A stretch of 64,000 bases of DNA from Corynebacterium hindlerae (GTDB lineage Bacteria; Actinomycetota; Actinomycetes; Mycobacteriales; Mycobacteriaceae). The notes beneath the pieces were generated by a model. It made no database searches. It had not been told where the DNA came from and saw only the letters and a program-made list of their open reading frames with translations. The DNA is taken from contig NZ_CP059833.1 in the NCBI RefSeq assembly GCF_014117265.1, forward strand, positions 1,705,069 through 1,769,068. The letters are read 5' to 3'. Positions 25,136-34,600 of the stretch are shown here, piece after piece; position 1 is the first letter of the stretch; each line of letters starts with the position of its first letter. Both the position numbers and the translations under genes were made by a program.

Positions 25136-25671
25136 TGCTCTCCACGAAATGCGCCACTAACAAACAAGCGAGCACACATCATTCCTGGTTGTATGTTCAG
25201 ATTGTGAATTCCTTGGTCGCCGACCATACCCCATGCGCATCCCAAGTGATTACCGTTGGAATGAGTAGCTACGATATGGCCGTTGATGTCACGGTTTGAT
25301 AGTCGATCCGGTAATTGCAAATGTTGGCAGCAGTCGTGTAGGTGGCTGTTTCGAAATCAATATGAGTTCCGGATCCATTGATTCGATGGAAGATTTGTCC
25401 GCTAGGAATGTTAACCTGTGCGCCGAAAACATCTGCCATAAAGCCCGGAACAAATGCGTATCCCGCAGCGCTCCGAAGTTGCTGGTCCGCCTCGCTGTTT
25501 GGGGAAACATAGTCGTAGCGAGAAGGGTCTGTGGACTGAACTGTTCCTCCGAGGACTGTCTCTCCTGCATTTAAGCGATGGTCTGCATCAAGTTCTGTGC
25601 TGTGGGCGAGTGGGCCTTGAAGAGCGCTGACTACGGTTACTAGCGCTAAAGTTTTTTTTGGCGATGCTCAT
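25114..25671 (-). pseudogene. Secreted protein gene with two compensating frameshifts
   Basis: From ATG 25671 (AAAGGAA 6 nt upstream), the frame reads MSIAKK and hits a run of eight A (T8 at 25652-25659), then stops after 28 codons. With seven A it would read a perfect signal peptide, MSIAKKTLALVTVVSALQGP, ending in LAHS. It then runs as an extracellular protein through YVSPNSEADQQLRSAAGYAF to NICNYRIDY, and stops at 25269. The remaining third (DINGHIVATHSNGNHLGCAW to QCHHITP) is in the original frame. One extra base and one missing base therefore cancel, for about 186 codons overall. It may be a pseudogene, a phase-variable gene or carry sequence errors. Family unknown. Confidence 0.7.
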
Positions 25672-25769
25672 TGGAATTCCTTTCTATTAACGGGCATCGC
25701 TTTGATGGTAACTCGAAAAATTCTTATTGGCAATAACTTTCTAATGCTAAAATCTGAAATTCAGCCGTG

Positions 25770-26117
25770 CTATCCCCAACCGAGGGCGTGGAGTTCGTCG
25801 TCATCGAGGCCGAAGTAGTGGCCGATTTCGTGGACGACTGTGATGGTGACTTGTTCGATGAGTTCGTCTTCGGTGGTGCAGTAGTCCTGGAGGGCGCCGC
25901 GGTAGATCCAGATGGCGTCGGGGAGGTGCGCGGAGTAGTCGCTGGTGCGTTCGGGGAGTGCGACACCTTCGTAGAGTCCGAGGATGTGGGGGCCGTCGGG
26001 GTGGTAGTCCTCGATGAGGATGACCGTGTTTTCGAGTCGGCTGAGGAGCTCGCGGGGGACTCGGTCTAGTCCTTGGTCCACGAGCTCCTCGAAGCGTTCC
26101 TCGGAGACTTCGATCAT
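25770..26117 (-). CDS. Zincin-type metallopeptidase family protein (DUF1025)
   Basis: A 115-residue acidic protein ending in the zinc motif HEIGHYFGLDDDELHALG, i.e. HExxH with a following acidic ligand (about 96-112). This is typical of the small actinobacterial DUF1025/zincin family. The start is ATG 26117, overlapping the upstream gene's stop by 4 bp (ATGA). A longer frame to 26609 exists but runs through the upstream gene. No substrate is known for the family. It is conserved next to the septum-formation-type gene. Confidence 0.85.
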   Translation of the reverse strand: MIEVSEERFEELVDQGLDRVPRELLSRLENTVILIEDYHPDGPHILGLYEGVALPERTSDYSAHLPDAIWIYRGALQDYCTTEDELIEQVTITVVHEIGHYFGLDDDELHALGWG

Positions 26118-27109
26118 GGTTCGCGGAGTGGGTTCCGGGTTGGCTGTGGCGGAGGTGGGGCGCCGTCGATGGTGAAGGCGTCCTTGGCTGAGCCCTGGAG
26201 GACCGAGAAGTTGCCGGCGTCGTTGGGCTTGAACAGTGCGCAGTTGACTGTGTGGGAGCCTCCGATCCAGGAGTTGGTGTTGATCGAGGTCCAGAACAGT
26301 TGCAGCGTGGAGTTGTAGAGGGCGTCGTCGCCACCGAGGTATTCGTGCGCTGCGGTCAGGCATTGTTCGTGGAGGAACTCGTCTTGCTCTTCCACTGTTG
26401 GCACGGTGTCGGGGAAGTGCTCCTTGAGGTTGATTTCCTTGGTTACCTCGAAGGAGTGGTCCTGCCCGCAGTCGACGGTTTGGGTGGAGCGAGCCGGGTC
26501 TACCAGGACGCAGGTGCCTTCCGGGTGGGTGCGTGACTGGTCTTGCTCTGTCGCACTGCCGGCGGTGAGCATCGGGATTCCGTTCTCGCCAGCAACTTGG
26601 AGGCCGCACAGCATGGTGCGGTCACCAGCTGCCCACGCTTCGGGAGGCGGGAGAATCGGGGCGATAGAGTAGCGACCCAGCGGATCGAACTGGCCTTTGA
26701 GGTATTCGATAGTGGGGCCCTTGCATAGCTCTTCGCGCAGTTGCGCCTGTCGAGTAACGTCCGGGGCGGGGGCCTTCGGGCCGAACTCCGACGACGGGTA
26801 CGCAGCCAGGTTCTCACGCGATGCCACTTCGTAGCGATGTTCCGACGAGCAATCTGTCTGGCCAAAGTTCGCAAAACTACCGTCCGGATTGACATCCCAC
26901 GTCAGGCAGCTGCCGGTATCTGCGGTGGTGAAAGGTGCCGCCTCGCGCGCAGGCTTAACGACGCCACCACTGGAATTGGAGCCAGGTTTTGGCGTCGGTA
27001 AGCCTGCAGATTGCGCAGAGTAGCCACCTATGCCGCATGCCGTGGCCAGCGCCATAATCAACGCAGCACGCACTGCCACGGAGCTACGCCAAGAATTCTG
27101 AGTAGTCAT
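26114..27109 (-). CDS. Exported septum-formation-type protein, two repeats
   Basis: A 331-residue protein with an N-terminal export signal (SVAVRAALIMALATAC). The cysteine after ALATA could make it a lipoprotein, but the lipobox is imperfect. A Pro/Ser-rich linker is followed by two repeats of about 120 residues that share the pattern GSCLTWD..DCSSEHRYEV / GTCVLVD..DCGQDHSFEV and paired cysteines. This resembles the actinobacterial 'septum formation' domain. The C-terminal tail is proline-rich. TTG 27118 is an alternative start. It overlaps the zincin gene by 4 bp. Confidence 0.75.
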   Translation of the reverse strand: MTTQNSWRSSVAVRAALIMALATACGIGGYSAQSAGLPTPKPGSNSSGGVVKPAREAAPFTTADTGSCLTWDVNPDGSFANFGQTDCSSEHRYEVASRENLAAYPSSEFGPKAPAPDVTRQAQLREELCKGPTIEYLKGQFDPLGRYSIAPILPPPEAWAAGDRTMLCGLQVAGENGIPMLTAGSATEQDQSRTHPEGTCVLVDPARSTQTVDCGQDHSFEVTKEINLKEHFPDTVPTVEEQDEFLHEQCLTAAHEYLGGDDALYNSTLQLFWTSINTNSWIGGSHTVNCALFKPNDAGNFSVLQGSAKDAFTIDGAPPPPQPTRNPLREP

Positions 27110-27142
27110 CAGATCCAATTGTGCCTAACCGATAGCCCAAAA

Positions 27143-27895
27143 TCACATCTGGGCGCGAGTGACATGAGTCTTCAAAGTGTAGCGATCAGTCCGATAAAGC
27201 GAACTGCACCACTCCACTGCCAGGCCGTTCGACTGCGACTGGCGCACAATTTTCAACAGTGCGGTGCCGGGATCGACGTCGAGAAGCTCAGCAACCTCCT
27301 CGGTGGCATTGACCGCTGTCGCCGTCTGAATAGCATCAGTGACGGGCACGTTATACTCACTGGCCAAAATCGCGTACACCGAATTGTAAACATCGTTTTC
27401 CAACAGGTCAGGGACGTGCTTTGAGTTATACCACGCATCGTCAATCGCGTAGGGGATGCCGTTGCCTAACCGCAGACGGCGCAAATGAGTATGCGTCGCA
27501 GTCGAGCCGAAAAACTCTGCCACCTCAGCAGGGGCCGCGGCCCGAGCGGAAAGTAAAATCTTGCTCGAGGACTGCAGCTGCTGCGCTGCCATCTCCTGCG
27601 AAAACGATGCCAAATGCAATCGCGACACCAACGGGCTCGGAGCCACAAACGTACCTTTGCCACGAGCCCGCTTTAACACCCCTGATGCCACCAAATCACC
27701 AATCGCCCGCCGCACTGTAATGCGAGACACCCCATACGTCTCCTCCAATACCCGCTCGCCAGGCAACATGTCGCCAGGCGCGAGCTGCGTGGTGCACAGC
27801 TGCTCCAATATTTCACGCAGCTGGGCATGCTTAGGCTTCGAAGGGTCATCCAGGGCGGTGGCAGGTAAATCCGCTGCACTATTCAGAGCAGTCAT
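27143..27895 (-). CDS. GntR/HutC-family transcriptional regulator
   Basis: A 250-residue regulator with an N-terminal winged helix (about 22-86: HAQLREILEQL, LPGERVLEETYGVSRITVRRAI, GKGTFVA) and a C-terminal UTRA effector domain (about 95-245) typical of sugar- or amino-sugar-responsive HutC/DasR/NagR proteins. Upstream lies ACTGGTTATGACCA, close to the DasR/NagR consensus, so it probably regulates itself. No catabolic operon is adjacent; its other targets lie elsewhere. TATTGTTAATAGT just before the ATG holds the -10 box. Confidence 0.88.
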   Translation of the reverse strand: MTALNSAADLPATALDDPSKPKHAQLREILEQLCTTQLAPGDMLPGERVLEETYGVSRITVRRAIGDLVASGVLKRARGKGTFVAPSPLVSRLHLASFSQEMAAQQLQSSSKILLSARAAAPAEVAEFFGSTATHTHLRRLRLGNGIPYAIDDAWYNSKHVPDLLENDVYNSVYAILASEYNVPVTDAIQTATAVNATEEVAELLDVDPGTALLKIVRQSQSNGLAVEWCSSLYRTDRYTLKTHVTRAQM

Positions 27896-27915
27896 ACTAT
27901 TAACAATACGCCCTA

Positions 27916-27929
27916 CTGGTTATGACCAC
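27916..27929. promoter_or_regulatory. DasR/NagR-like operator upstream of the GntR gene
   Basis: ACTGGTTATGACCA has the TGGT-N4-ACCA symmetry of HutC-type GntR sites (the Streptomyces dre consensus is ACTGGTCTAGACCACT). It is 21 bp upstream of the regulator's ATG. Further TGGT/ACCA half-sites follow at 27937-27955. Confidence 0.55.
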
Positions 27930-27981
27930 CGGGTTGACTGGTGAGTTACTGGTCACTTTTGGTGGTGGGGTTCTTGGTTCT

Positions 27982-28060
27982 CCCCGACATCACGGCCCCG
28001 ACATTACCCTCCCGAAGTTCGGGGTCTTTGGGGGCATTCTCGGGGTCGTAATGTCGGGGC
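27982..28060 (+). repeat. GC-rich palindromic repeat, copy B
   Basis: Begins with a partial CCCCGACATCAC, then CCCCGACATTAC, the CCCGAAGTTCGGG dyad, and TTTGGGGGC, and ends CTCGGGGTCGTAATGTCGGGGC. The ends CCCCGACATTAC and GTAATGTCGGGG are exact inverted repeats. Confidence 0.75.
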
Positions 28061-28162
28061 CTTGGTTCTAGTAGCGCCACCAGTCAAGTCGTAACACCCC
28101 AGTTATCCCACTGGCCCCAACAATCCCGCAACGTGCCTATGAATGAGGCTCGTTGCTCTTCT

Positions 28163-28320
28163 CCCCGACATTACCCTCCCGAAGTTCGGGGTGGCGGACC
28201 CATTTTTGGGGCATTCTCGGGGCCGTAATGTCGGGGCCTTAGCTTCGGCGACCCAATCTCGGGGCCGTAATGTCGGGGCCTTAGCTTCGGCCACCCAATC
28301 TCGGGGCCGTAATGTCGGGG
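28163..28320 (+). repeat. GC-rich palindromic repeat, copy C, with 42-bp tandem tail
   Basis: Same head as the other copies, then the tail unit starting CTCGGGGCCGTAATGTCGGG repeated at 28216, 28258 and 28300. The period is 42 bp; the two full units differ at one base. Confidence 0.8.
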
Positions 28321-28416
28321 GCGTGGGAAACCCGCAGCAATCTAGCCAGCCAACAAGCCCCCGTAGCCCAATCTGATAATGGCCTGGCGAGGCTGCCGAG
28401 GGATGCTGAAATGCGC

Positions 28417-28422
28417 TAGGGT
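28417..28422 (+). promoter_or_regulatory. -10 box of serS (leaderless)
   Basis: TAGGGT, 7 nt before GTG 28430. Confidence 0.6.
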
Positions 28423-28429
28423 TGACTAC

Positions 28430-29689
28430 GTGATTGATCTCAAATTTCTCCGTGAAAACCCTGATGTTGTGCGTGCGTCCCAGGTCACTCGTGGGGAGGA
28501 TCCAGCGCTGGTAGATGAGCTGCTTGCCGCTGATGAAGCACGCCGTGAAGCGATCCTTGCCGCGGATACTTTGCGTGGCGAGCAGAAGGCTTTTGGTAAG
28601 AAGATTGGCCAGGCCTCTCCGGAAGATCGCCCTGCTTTGTTGGAGGGTTCCAATGAGCTGAAGGAAAAGGTCAAGGACGCGGAGAAGGCGCAGGCTGAGG
28701 CTGAGCAAAAGGTCTTTGATCTGCAGATGCGGATCGACAACATTGTGGTTGGCGCTCCCGCTGGTGGCGAGGATGACTTTGTTGTCCTGGAGCATATTGG
28801 CGAGCCTACGAAGTTTGACTTTGAGCCGAAGGATCACTTGGAGCTGGGTGAGTCTTTGGGGCTTATTGATATGGAACGCGGCGCGAAGATTTCGGGCGCC
28901 CGTTTCTACTTCCTCACTGGTTATGGTGCGATGCTGCAGTTGGGCATGTTGAATTTGGCTGCGCAGAAGGCGATTGCTAACGGTTTCCAGTTGATGATCC
29001 CACCGGTGTTGGTTCGTCCTGAGGTTATGCAGGGCACTGGTTTCTTGGGCCAGCATGCGGATGAGGTGTACTACCTGGAGAAGGACGATATGTTCCTCGT
29101 CGGCACCTCTGAGGTTGCGCTGGCTGGCTACCACCAGGGCGAGATCATTGATTTGTCGCAGGGCCCGAAGCGGTATGCGGGCTGGTCGAGCTGCTTCCGC
29201 CGTGAGGCTGGTTCGCACGGCAAGGACACGCGCGGTATTTTGCGTGTCCACCAGTTCGACAAGCTGGAGATGTTCTCCTACTGCAAGCCTGAGGAAGCTG
29301 AGGCTGAGCACCAGCGACTGCTAAGCATGGAGCGCGAGATGCTCGCAGCGGTGGAGGTTCCGTACCGCATCATCGATGTTGCTGGCGGCGACCTTGGTTC
29401 TTCCGCAGCACGCAAGTTTGATACCGAGGCGTGGATTCCAACCCAAAACACGTACCGAGAGCTCACTTCAACTTCTAACTGCACCACGTTCCAGGCACGT
29501 CGCCTGCAGGTCCGTTATCGCGATGAGCAGGGTAAAGCACAGATTGCCGCTACGCTGAACGGTACGCTGGCCACTACGCGTTGGCTGGTAGCGATTCTGG
29601 AAAATAACCAGCAGGCGGATGGCTCTGTGGTCGTGCCGGAGGCGCTGCGTCCATACGTTGGTAAGGAAGTTCTTGAGCCGATTAAGTAG
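28430..29689 (+). CDS. serS: Seryl-tRNA synthetase
   Basis: Class II synthetase charging tRNA-Ser. The 419-residue protein starts [17 protein letters not shown]. An N-terminal antiparallel coiled-coil arm (about 25-105) grips the long variable arm of tRNA-Ser. The catalytic core carries motif 2 [24 protein letters not shown] and motif 3 near [18 protein letters not shown] set the start at GTG 28430 rather than at 28379 because the -10 box is 7 nt upstream and the homologous N-terminus begins here. The acyltransferase gene follows 7 bp downstream. Confidence 0.96.
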   Translation: MIDLKFLRENPDVVRASQVTRGEDPALVDELLAADEARREAILAADTLRGEQKAFGKKIGQASPEDRPALLEGSNELKEKVKDAEKAQAEAEQKVFDLQMRIDNIVVGAPAGGEDDFVVLEHIGEPTKFDFEPKDHLELGESLGLIDMERGAKISGARFYFLTGYGAMLQLGMLNLAAQKAIANGFQLMIPPVLVRPEVMQGTGFLGQHADEVYYLEKDDMFLVGTSEVALAGYHQGEIIDLSQGPKRYAGWSSCFRREAGSHGKDTRGILRVHQFDKLEMFSYCKPEEAEAEHQRLLSMEREMLAAVEVPYRIIDVAGGDLGSSAARKFDTEAWIPTQNTYRELTSTSNCTTFQARRLQVRYRDEQGKAQIAATLNGTLATTRWLVAILENNQQADGSVVVPEALRPYVGKEVLEPIK

Positions 29690-29696
29690 GGGTAGC

Positions 29697-30668
29697 ATGT
29701 CCACCTTCGAGTTTCGTCGTTGCGGTGTGGCCTTCCTGCCGAAGGGGTTCGAGCCAGCTACTGCGCACCCGGAGAAAAAGGAGCCGTTTTACGGCAGTAT
29801 TGTCCGCGTGGTGCGGCTCATGCTGCGTGCCCAGGGCATCAAGGTGTATGTCGAAGGCGCTGAACGTGTTCCTGCTTCGGGTGGCGCGCTGCTTGCCTTC
29901 AATCACACGGGCTACTTCGACTTCATTCTTGGAGGTGTCCCTGCATGGGCGAACGCGAAGCGTCTCGTTCGCTTCATGGCCAAGCGCGAGATTTTTGATA
30001 TTCCGCTGGTCGGTAGTGCGATGCGGAAGATGCACCACATCAGTGTGGACCGTGCGGCAGGCGCGCAGTCGCTTGACGACGCCGTAGCCTCCCTCACAGC
30101 AGGCAACCTCGTTGGCATTTTCCCGGAAGCCACCATTTCTCGCAGCTTTGAGATCAAGGAATTGAAAAGCGGCGCCGCCCGAATCGCGTATAACGCCGAC
30201 GTGCCACTGATCCCGGTGGTGATCTGGGGCTCTCAGCGGATTTGGACGAAGGATCTGCCGAAGAACCTCGTGCGTCCGAAGGTGCCGGTGTGGATCCGGG
30301 TGGGTGAACCCCTGCAACTCACTGGCGATGCGGATGTAGACACCGCTGCGTTGAAAACACAGCTGACTGAGCTGCTGGCCCAGCTTCGGAAAGACTATTC
30401 AGCAAAGTTTGGTCCTATTTCGCCAGGGCAGCCGTGGATGCCGGAATCGATGGGCGGGAATGCACCCTCCCCGAAACGCGCTGCGCTTCTAGCGTTGGAG
30501 GAACAGGAGCGTCGTCAAGTTGCGCGAGAGCGTAAGCGGGAGAAAAAGCTGCGCCGCCTGGACCTGCGGGCCGACCGCAAGGCAATGGACGTGTTGCGCT
30601 CGCGCGGCTGGTTCGGCCGGATGAAGGCCCGCATCGCCGCCGCGATTGAGGAGCGACGTGGTCACTGA
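29697..30668 (+). CDS. 1-acyl-glycerol-3-phosphate acyltransferase family protein
   Basis: A 323-residue PlsC-type acyltransferase. It has motif I NHTGYFDF (an HX4D variant, NHTGYFD), motif II around KREIFDIPLVGSAMRKM, motif III FPEATISRS and motif IV VIPVV-type PLIPVVIWGSQ. The C-terminal extension (about 235-323) is basic and helical with the charged run KREKKLRRLDLRADRK. The likely role is phospholipid (phosphatidate) synthesis at the membrane. ATG 29697 follows serS closely, and the HAD gene overlaps its 3' end. Confidence 0.85.
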   Translation: MSTFEFRRCGVAFLPKGFEPATAHPEKKEPFYGSIVRVVRLMLRAQGIKVYVEGAERVPASGGALLAFNHTGYFDFILGGVPAWANAKRLVRFMAKREIFDIPLVGSAMRKMHHISVDRAAGAQSLDDAVASLTAGNLVGIFPEATISRSFEIKELKSGAARIAYNADVPLIPVVIWGSQRIWTKDLPKNLVRPKVPVWIRVGEPLQLTGDADVDTAALKTQLTELLAQLRKDYSAKFGPISPGQPWMPESMGGNAPSPKRAALLALEEQERRQVARERKREKKLRRLDLRADRKAMDVLRSRGWFGRMKARIAAAIEERRGH

Positions 30669-31488
30669 GCCGCCGTTGCTCATCGCCAGCGACGTTGATG
30701 GCACGCTTATCGACGACCATGAGCGCATCCCCGACACCGTGCGCAGCGCAATCCGACGCGCAGTAACCGGCGGGGCCGTATTCGCCCTCGCCACCGGCCG
30801 ACCACCACGGTGGATACACCCAATCCTGGAACAGCTAGCCCTCACGCCCGTGTGCGTGTGCGCGAACGGCGCCATCGTCTACGACGCTGCCACCGACACC
30901 ATGCTTGACGTATGCAACCTCGCCCCCGAGGCCTTGCGAGCCATTGCCACCACGGTCGAAGCAGTGCTCGCACCGTACGGCGGCGCAGGTTTTGCTGTCG
31001 AGCGAGCCGGGACCTCCGCCTGGGCACCAGAAAACGAACTATTTCTCGTGTCGCCAACCTACGTGCCCGCCTGGTTCTCCGAAGACAATGGCATGGTGGA
31101 CCTAGACACTTTGTTGTCACAGCCAGCGATCAAACTCCTCATCCGAAACGAAACGCTCAGCTCAGCGGAGATCTTCGACCTGGTGGCGCCACACATTCCC
31201 TCCCACCTTGCCCACGTCACCTTCTCCATCCCGGACGGGTTACTGGAAGTGGCCGCCCCAGGAATTACGAAGGCGCGGGGAGTGCAATACCTAGCCTCCC
31301 GAATTGGAGCGAGCCCAGCCGATGTCATTGCTTTTGGCGACATGCCCAACGACATCGAAATGCTCCAGTGGGCAGGGCACGGCGTGGCCATGGCCAATGC
31401 AGTACCGGAGCTGCGCGCAGTCGCAGATGAGATCACCGAAAGTAACAACGACGGCGGAATCGCCACCGTGCTGCAACGGTGGTTCTGA
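30658..31488 (+). CDS. Cof-type HAD hydrolase
   Basis: A 276-residue haloacid-dehalogenase phosphatase of the Cof/type IIB group. It has motif I SDVDGTLIDD (about 13-22), motif II threonine in FALATGRP, a C2 cap domain in the middle, and motifs III/IV in GITKARGVQY and FGDMPNDIEML. The substrate is unknown; phosphosugars are usual. GTG 30658 overlaps the acyltransferase gene by 11 bp, with GAGGAG upstream, so serS-plsC-HAD is an operon. Confidence 0.85.
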   Translation: MVTEPPLLIASDVDGTLIDDHERIPDTVRSAIRRAVTGGAVFALATGRPPRWIHPILEQLALTPVCVCANGAIVYDAATDTMLDVCNLAPEALRAIATTVEAVLAPYGGAGFAVERAGTSAWAPENELFLVSPTYVPAWFSEDNGMVDLDTLLSQPAIKLLIRNETLSSAEIFDLVAPHIPSHLAHVTFSIPDGLLEVAAPGITKARGVQYLASRIGASPADVIAFGDMPNDIEMLQWAGHGVAMANAVPELRAVADEITESNNDGGIATVLQRWF

Positions 31489-31489
31489 G

Positions 31490-31505
31490 GCAAAACAAGT
31501 TTTGC
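31490..31505 (+). terminator. Hairpin after the serS operon
   Basis: GCAAAAC (31490-31496) and GTTTTGC (31499-31505) are an exact inverted repeat beginning right after the HAD stop codon. The 2-nt gap means the loop must include some paired bases. A T run after the stem is lacking. Confidence 0.4.
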
Positions 31506-31663
31506 TCACAGAAATAAAATATGCGAAATATATGCTATTTAGGGGACGCATGTATGGAAACTGAGAATATTTTAGGAAAACTCTCGTATGTGTATTAGTA
31601 TAGTTCCATATGCTTCTAATCTGCCCTCGCCGTTGGGTAGTGGCTACCTATAGAGGAAATCAA

Positions 31664-34600
31664 ATGAAGAGTTCGCAGCAGGCCTCGCGTGTTTTTCAAA
31701 AAATGTTGGCCCTCATGTGCGGCCTGGCGCTCATGACGAGCGGTACGATGAATATCGCATACGCGCAGGAAACGACTCCAATGTCGACGCCTTCACCGCA
31801 AACCGCCCCGGAGGAGGAAACGACACCGAACGCAACCGCGGAGCCAACTCTGCCAGCGCTAGAGCAACCGATCCTCACACCACCGGAAACCGCCACCCCC
31901 ACCGTTGCGCCCCTGGTCCACACATACCGGGCGGAAACAGAAAGTAAAGTTGCAGACGGCGAGGCTGCCAAAAACAAAGTAGTGCTTACGCTGGACCCGG
32001 CGCTGCTCGTAGATGGCATTGTGAGCATTGAACGCGATAAAGATGGCGTTGAATTTCTTGGGCACGGGTCTGTGCTGCTTAATGGGCACCCTTTGCCAGA
32101 GGAAGATGCAGCTTCGATGCCTGAAGGGGAATCGCGAGGTGCCCGTATTGCCGTTAAGCTTCCTGAGGCAAGTTGGACAGTGGGAGACCATCTAGAGATT
32201 CAGTATGCAACCATTGAGGCGGATGCGGGTTCGGAATGGCGCCTGGTGAAAGACGGGGCAGAAGTCTTTTCCCTTCGGGACGACATGTCACATGCGGTGG
32301 AAGTTAGTGACCCGACTAGTGTCACAGCGCAAACCACCACGACAAAAGCGCATCAGGTCCAAGTTCCCTCAAAAGACAAATTTAACAACGGAAAATGCGC
32401 AAATTCCTATGTTGGCAATATCTACTTTTACGCACCAGCCAATGTAAAAGCTACTCGCATTACAGTCAAGCGAACGACGGCGCTTAACCTGTACATTCCT
32501 CCTACTACGCAGTTCAATAGCGATACTCCTAATATTAAGGTCGCTGAATTTGAGCGTATGTATCGAAATGAATACAAGCCGCTATGGAATGATATTCGCC
32601 ACAAAGAAATGGTGGTTAGATCTATTGATGATAAAACTCTAGAAATTATCATTCCTGGCGGGATCACCATGGAAAAAGGGGAATATGTCAAGCTGACAAA
32701 TGCTTTTTCCTACTGTTCTGCTGGTGCTCCAGACAGAGATAACCTTGAAATTGCTGTCACTGGCGATACCCAAGACGGTGGTTTTTGTGAAGCGCGCCCA
32801 CGGTACACCTTCCCAGCCCGTAACCTTGGGAACTCGGAAATCGGTCGGTTGAGAACTGTCGATGGCGATGGCAACGGTAACCTCGTAGCTTCGCCATGGG
32901 ATACCCTGAAAGGGGTTTCTGAGTCTGGAGGAAGTGATCCTTACCGGGTCTTTTTCCGGCCGAACGGCAACGATAATGAATATGTGCTGCGACACGTGCC
33001 CTACCAAGGAACCGTCACGGACGGTTCCTTGGTAGTACCGCGCAAACCGAAGCGGGAGCTGTCCCAAATCGAGCGTGATAACGGCACCAATGTGTACGTC
33101 TCTGAATCAAAAGCAAATGGCCAGGTGCGTTGGAAGTCATACGTTGCGCGGCAGGATACCGGCACCGGTAGCTTTGTGCGCCTTGGAGGGCCGAACCAGG
33201 AAACCGGATGGATTATCAACTCATTGGCCTTTAATCCGCAAGACAACTGGTTATATGCAATCAGTCAAGGACGGTTAGGTGAAGACTGGGGTCGGTTAGC
33301 TGGGCAGACCGTGCAGGGGGATGCTCAGAATCGGTTCCGGCCAGTAATTACGGCAGAAGACCCATGCTTTCCTGCAGGGCATTTGCTTCAAATTGATCCC
33401 GAGACTGGTGAAGTCTATAACCTGGGGCGGGTAACCCCGAACGTGGCGAGTAAGGAGTACGCTTTCCAAGGCAAAAAACAGGCATATTGGCCTAACGACC
33501 TATGGGGTGGAATCAATGTCGGAGGCATCGACAAAGACGGAAACTACTACGTTGCCAACGCTTCAAGGTCTGGAACTGGAGCAGTGTACAAAGTCAACCT
33601 GAATGATGTCACCGCTACGCCCACAGACAATGGTAGAAAATGGCTCGCAAGCGGGATCCGGTTAGACAATGACTGGAATGACGTGCGCGATCGCTCCGGC
33701 CGAGCATGGTCAGAAGACTGGACGCCACTTTTCGTTCCAGAAAATCCGTCATGTCAGCCACAAACTAATTCGCCTTGTAAACAACGCCAAGCTGGAAACT
33801 ACATGTGGGGGATTAGCAATGGCTGGAACTCCCAAAATGGAGTGTGGATCGAGCGAATCAACCTGACTGATGGCAGTGTGCAGCGTTGGGATATCACTAA
33901 TATTCGCACGCCCTCTGGTCAAGGTATTTCGAAACCTAATCAGTGGGGTAGAGCTTGGACAGTTGGCAACGGCCTGCTTGGATTTGCTACAGCCAGTGTC
34001 GGCGCGAACGATAACGTTCTTCGCATCAAAGTGAGTGACCCCGAATCAAGCAACCCGTCGTTCCAGCTCATCTCGGTCAATGCCGTAGCAACCGCTTCCT
34101 ACAACTCAAACGGCACCAGTTCCGTGGGGTTTGAGGAAAATGTTGTAGACCTGCAGATCAAGAAGACGCGTGCTGACATCACAGATCGAGATGGAAAATC
34201 GAGGATCAAGTGGGAAATCCAGGTCCGAAATGCCAGCGAGAAAAATGCTAGTACTGGGTTTACCGTGTTTGACACCATCCCTAAGGGATATCAAGTGGTT
34301 CGCCTGGAGTCGGGTAACTCCTGGGAGCAGGTTTCTGACGGTAAAAGTGTCCGCTTTGGACGTTGGTCGGCTTTCGTAAAGAAAGTAAATGACAATTTCG
34401 TCATTGAAGGGCATCACGGTTCCTTGATAGCTGGCTATACCGCGACCTTCTCGATCATCGCAGAACCAATTAACAATCTGGCTCCCCCTAAAGAATGCGT
34501 CGAAAATGTAGCTGGTGTCATCGGCATTGACCGTGACCCAAATACCAAGAAGATTGAGGTAGGAGCGAACGGCAAGGATGCGTTTGGTAACTCTTCTGGG

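Larger units (their letters stand above)
27896..28429. other. Long divergent intergenic region (GntR gene / serS)
   Basis: 534 bp with no supported gene. It holds the GntR operator-like site (27916-27929), two copies of the GC-rich palindromic repeat (27982-28060 and 28163-28320), and the serS promoter (28417-28422). Confidence 0.7.

Noticed and set aside
26118..26609. N-terminal extension of the zincin gene
   Set aside because: The extra sequence is an Arg/Pro-rich shadow of the septum-formation-type gene. The ATGA overlap at 26114-26117 gives a natural start.
28216..28320. Tandem 42-bp repeats suggestive of a CRISPR array
   Set aside because: The repeated part is the whole unit rather than a repeat with unique spacers, there are fewer than three full units, and no cas genes are present.
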